17,355 nucleotides of DNA, taken from JBCCWF01 sp038520475. Lineage in GTDB: Bacteria > Cyanobacteriota > Cyanobacteriia > CAKZMO01. The stretch spans positions 1 through 17,355 of the forward strand of contig JBCBLF010000090.1 in NCBI GenBank assembly GCA_038520475.1. Direction: 5' to 3'. Made by a program: the position numbers and the translations under genes. This document shows, one piece after another, positions 15,634 through 17,355 of the stretch. How positions within the stretch are numbered: the first letter of the stretch is position 1; each line of letters begins with the position of its first letter. A model generated the notes under the pieces. That model was not told the origin of the DNA. It made no database searches and was given only the letters and a program-made list of their open reading frames with translations.

Positions 15634-16650
15634 CTATGGATTGGCAAGGGGTAACGAACATTGAATGCGCGTTCCTTTCAGTTCTATTGTCTGCTGTGTT
15701 GAGCTATCGGATGCAGAACTGCTATCTGGCGGTTGTTGAGTAGACGGTTGGGGGTTTGACAGCAGCAATAGGGCTCCATGCATCTTTTCCATCATGATCT
15801 GCGTCAGGGTCAGCGTCAGACCAAACGATGTGTAAGGAGAGGAGTCTGATTCTTCCCCTGGCATGGGCTTCTCCCCTTCAGTCGGAGCGGCGAGCAAATC
15901 AATCGGTTCGCACCAAGCCATTGGCGATCGCTCATCTTCAATCAAGATACTGGCTTGACGGCGAGTAGAATCAACCTGCGTCGTGACTTGAATTCGACCG
16001 CTCGTCATTTGATAAATGGCGGTTGTCAACAGATTCACCAACACCTGACGTAACCAGCGATAATCACCCATGATCAGAATGTCTGGGTCGGGCAACTCAA
16101 TCATCAACTTTAGGTTACGATTGAACGCCTGGAGGTGCGTTAAGTTTTCGACTTCGCCCAATATGTTAGACAACGATAGTGGCTCAAGGCTCAGGTTTGT
16201 TGTTCCCTCCTCTAGCTTTGAGACATTGGTCGTTTCGTTTAAGAGTGCAAGCAGCTTTTGCGATGCCTCGTACGACTGTGAAATGAAGTCTCGCTCTTCT
16301 TCAGGGCCATCACACAAATCTGTCAAAATCAGCTGTTGTAAACTCATGATGCTGTTGAGGGGCGATCGCAATTCATGGGATGTGCGAGCTAAAAACCCTG
16401 CCTTAAACTGCCCCATTTCAATGGCCATCCGGTAAGCGATCTCAAGCCGCTGTAGCTTTTCTTTCAGCTCATCGAGGTTCTGATGCGAGGGTTGCGCGGA
16501 TGACGGAGTTCGTGTGTTGTTAAGCCCCTCACGATTAGACGGCGATCGCAGTGCATCGTGAGAGTGGGATAACGACGCATTGCGGCGACGGGTGAGCCCC
16601 CAGCCAATACCGAGTCCAATGAAGAAAATAAGCGGATTTGTCCAATTCAT
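15634..16650 (-). CDS. Histidine-kinase-like protein with eroded ATP site
   Basis: This 338-residue protein has one N-terminal membrane helix (about 6-20), a polar linker, a coiled-coil-like stretch (57-80) and a HisKA domain. The phospho-acceptor motif is ARTSHELRSPLNS, with His92. The dimerisation helices run to about 150. The HATPase part is unusual. The N-box reads LRQVLVNLLTTAIYQMT (200-216), with Thr210 where the Mg-binding Asn is expected. The DxGxG box appears as EDERSP (238-243), and the GxGLGL box is reduced to SFGLTLTL (275-282). The C-terminus is Ser/Gln-rich and low in complexity (about 299-320). The acceptor is intact but self-phosphorylation is doubtful. It may be a partner for another kinase or a scaffold. 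No sensor domain or response-regulator gene is next to it. Confidence 0.75.
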   Translation of the reverse strand: MNWTNPLIFFIGLGIGWGLTRRRNASLSHSHDALRSPSNREGLNNTRTPSSAQPSHQNLDELKEKLQRLEIAYRMAIEMGQFKAGFLARTSHELRSPLNSIMSLQQLILTDLCDGPEEERDFISQSYEASQKLLALLNETTNVSKLEEGTTNLSLEPLSLSNILGEVENLTHLQAFNRNLKLMIELPDPDILIMGDYRWLRQVLVNLLTTAIYQMTSGRIQVTTQVDSTRRQASILIEDERSPMAWCEPIDLLAAPTEGEKPMPGEESDSSPYTSFGLTLTLTQIMMEKMHGALLLLSNPQPSTQQPPDSSSASDSSTQQTIELKGTRIQCSLPLANP

Positions 16651-17020
16651 GGGTGCTGGCTACTACAGTCAGATGTGGATACTGAATCATGGAAACCCAC
16701 GTACTGAGTCGAGGCCTCCTCTCCTGTCACGTTAATCGAGATCGTAGGGAACTGCCAGTTCTAGAGATGGTCGTGGTCAGTTGCCGTCAGACGATATTGG
16801 ATGGGCACTCTGCGCTCATCCAATATCGTCTGTGCTCAACTTAGCAAGCTAAAACAATCACTTCAGTTAGCTGACACAACTTCTGAGGTCCCCTTGCTAC
16901 CGTAGTGGCACGACACCGATAATCGGATGGATGAGTGTTAGCATCACCATCAAAAGCATCGCTGATGATAGCTTTCACCAGTTAATCAGGCACTCACTAT
17001 CGATCATGGGAGTTTGGGGG
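16651..17020. other. Non-coding gap before the kinase-like gene
   Basis: These 370 bases separate the HEAT-repeat gene end from the kinase-like gene start, both on the minus strand. No supported gene is present. The plus-strand frame at 16931-17245 overlaps the HEAT gene and has no family resemblance. The gap holds one strong hairpin (16788-16832) and a small TTAGC/GCTAA inverted repeat at 16841-16852. It should also contain the promoter of the kinase-like gene, which I could not place with confidence. Confidence 0.5.
16788..16832. terminator. 16-bp hairpin, possible terminator
   Basis: Arms 16788-16803 (CAGACGATATTGGATG) and 16817-16832 are perfectly complementary. A G-U and two G-C pairs extend the stem inward (16804-16806 with 16814-16816), leaving a 7-base loop. 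It lies about 190 bases past the HEAT gene stop and 138 bases before the kinase-like gene on the minus strand. Neither side shows a T-run, so termination is plausible but unproven. Confidence 0.45.
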
Positions 17021-17355
17021 CTATTGGCCAAGTCCAACAATCTGCTCCAGTGCACGAGTCGTATGAAGTTGAATACGCTTATCGGGGTCACTGATCAGGA
17101 GTGCTTTGAGAGACGGAACCGCGCGGTGCTGTTTCAAATGTCCCAAGTTATAGACGATGGCTTGTTTAATGCTAACGACTCGCGATCGCCAAGACGGTTG
17201 GCTATAAGTGTCATTACCGTCAATCACGACGAGCATGTCAATTAAGATATCTGAGGCGATTTCCTGCAACTGAGGCGTTTCAACGAGGCCTAGCGTTGTT
17301 GCCAAGCCGTGAAGCACTTGAAGCTGAGACGATACGTCAGGAAAGCACGGGTTGA
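17021..17355 (-). CDS. HEAT-repeat protein, C-terminal part
   Basis: This is the C-terminal end of a gene that enters from the right edge. The frame stays open to the last bases of the window, so the GTG at 17315-17317 need not be the start. About 110 residues are visible. They are helical, with repeats such as AIVYNLGHLKQHRAVPSLKA and DKRIQLHTTRALEQIVGL, which look like HEAT or PBS-lyase-type repeats that usually mediate protein binding. In cyanobacteria such repeats occur in phycobilin lyases and in many scaffold proteins. The visible part does not tell which. It ends with TAG at 17021-17023. Confidence 0.65.
   Translation of the reverse strand, partial: NPCFPDVSSQLQVLHGLATTLGLVETPQLQEIASDILIDMLVVIDGNDTYSQPSWRSRVVSIKQAIVYNLGHLKQHRAVPSLKALLISDPDKRIQLHTTRALEQIVGLGQ

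Noticed and set aside
1..17355. CRISPR array, insertion sequence or prophage
   Set aside because: No regularly spaced repeats, transposase or phage gene was seen. The frequent GCGATCGC is the dispersed HIP1 palindrome of cyanobacteria.

Overview
The window looks like chromosomal DNA of a cyanobacterium. The palindrome GCGATCGC (HIP1) occurs at least 25 times, spread over nearly every gene. The proteins also fit: a cyanobacterial-type RNA polymerase omega subunit, DUF1818 and DUF928 proteins that belong to cyanobacterial families, and a cyanobacterial-type PcrA helicase. I cannot name the genus. I see no insertion sequence, phage gene, CRISPR array, tRNA or rRNA.

Layout. Positions 1-424 hold no convincing gene, only inverted repeats. 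Three minus-strand genes follow (425-1772). Read in transcription order they are rpoZ, a membrane-anchored protein of unknown function, and a DUF1818 protein, which probably form one operon. A divergent SGNH-family hydrolase (2071-2796) faces a minus-strand pair, a SAM methyltransferase followed by a prolyl oligopeptidase (2846-5669). An inverted-repeat cluster then separates these from minus-strand threonine synthase (5897-7021). Across a repeat-rich divergent promoter region lies a small cyanobacterial-looking protein gene (7252-7470).

The standout is 7596-12966. A 1532-residue protein carries five tandem TIR domains, each followed by a related linker of about 60 residues. After these come a transmembrane helix, an extracytoplasmic CHASE2 sensor domain and three closing transmembrane helices. 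No output domain follows the last helix, so signalling would have to run from the periplasmic sensor to the N-terminal TIR array. Four of the five TIR domains keep the Ser/Cys/Glu pattern of NAD-cleaving TIR enzymes. The fifth, at the N-terminus, is degenerate. The next gene encodes a secreted DUF928 protein and is a candidate periplasmic partner for CHASE2. Together they could be a membrane-tethered, ligand-gated TIR stress or defence system. That function is inference.

The right part holds pcrA (13241-15610), a convergent membrane-anchored histidine-kinase-like protein whose ATP-binding motifs are eroded (15634-16650), a gap with a strong hairpin, and the C-terminal end of a HEAT-repeat protein gene that runs off the right edge.
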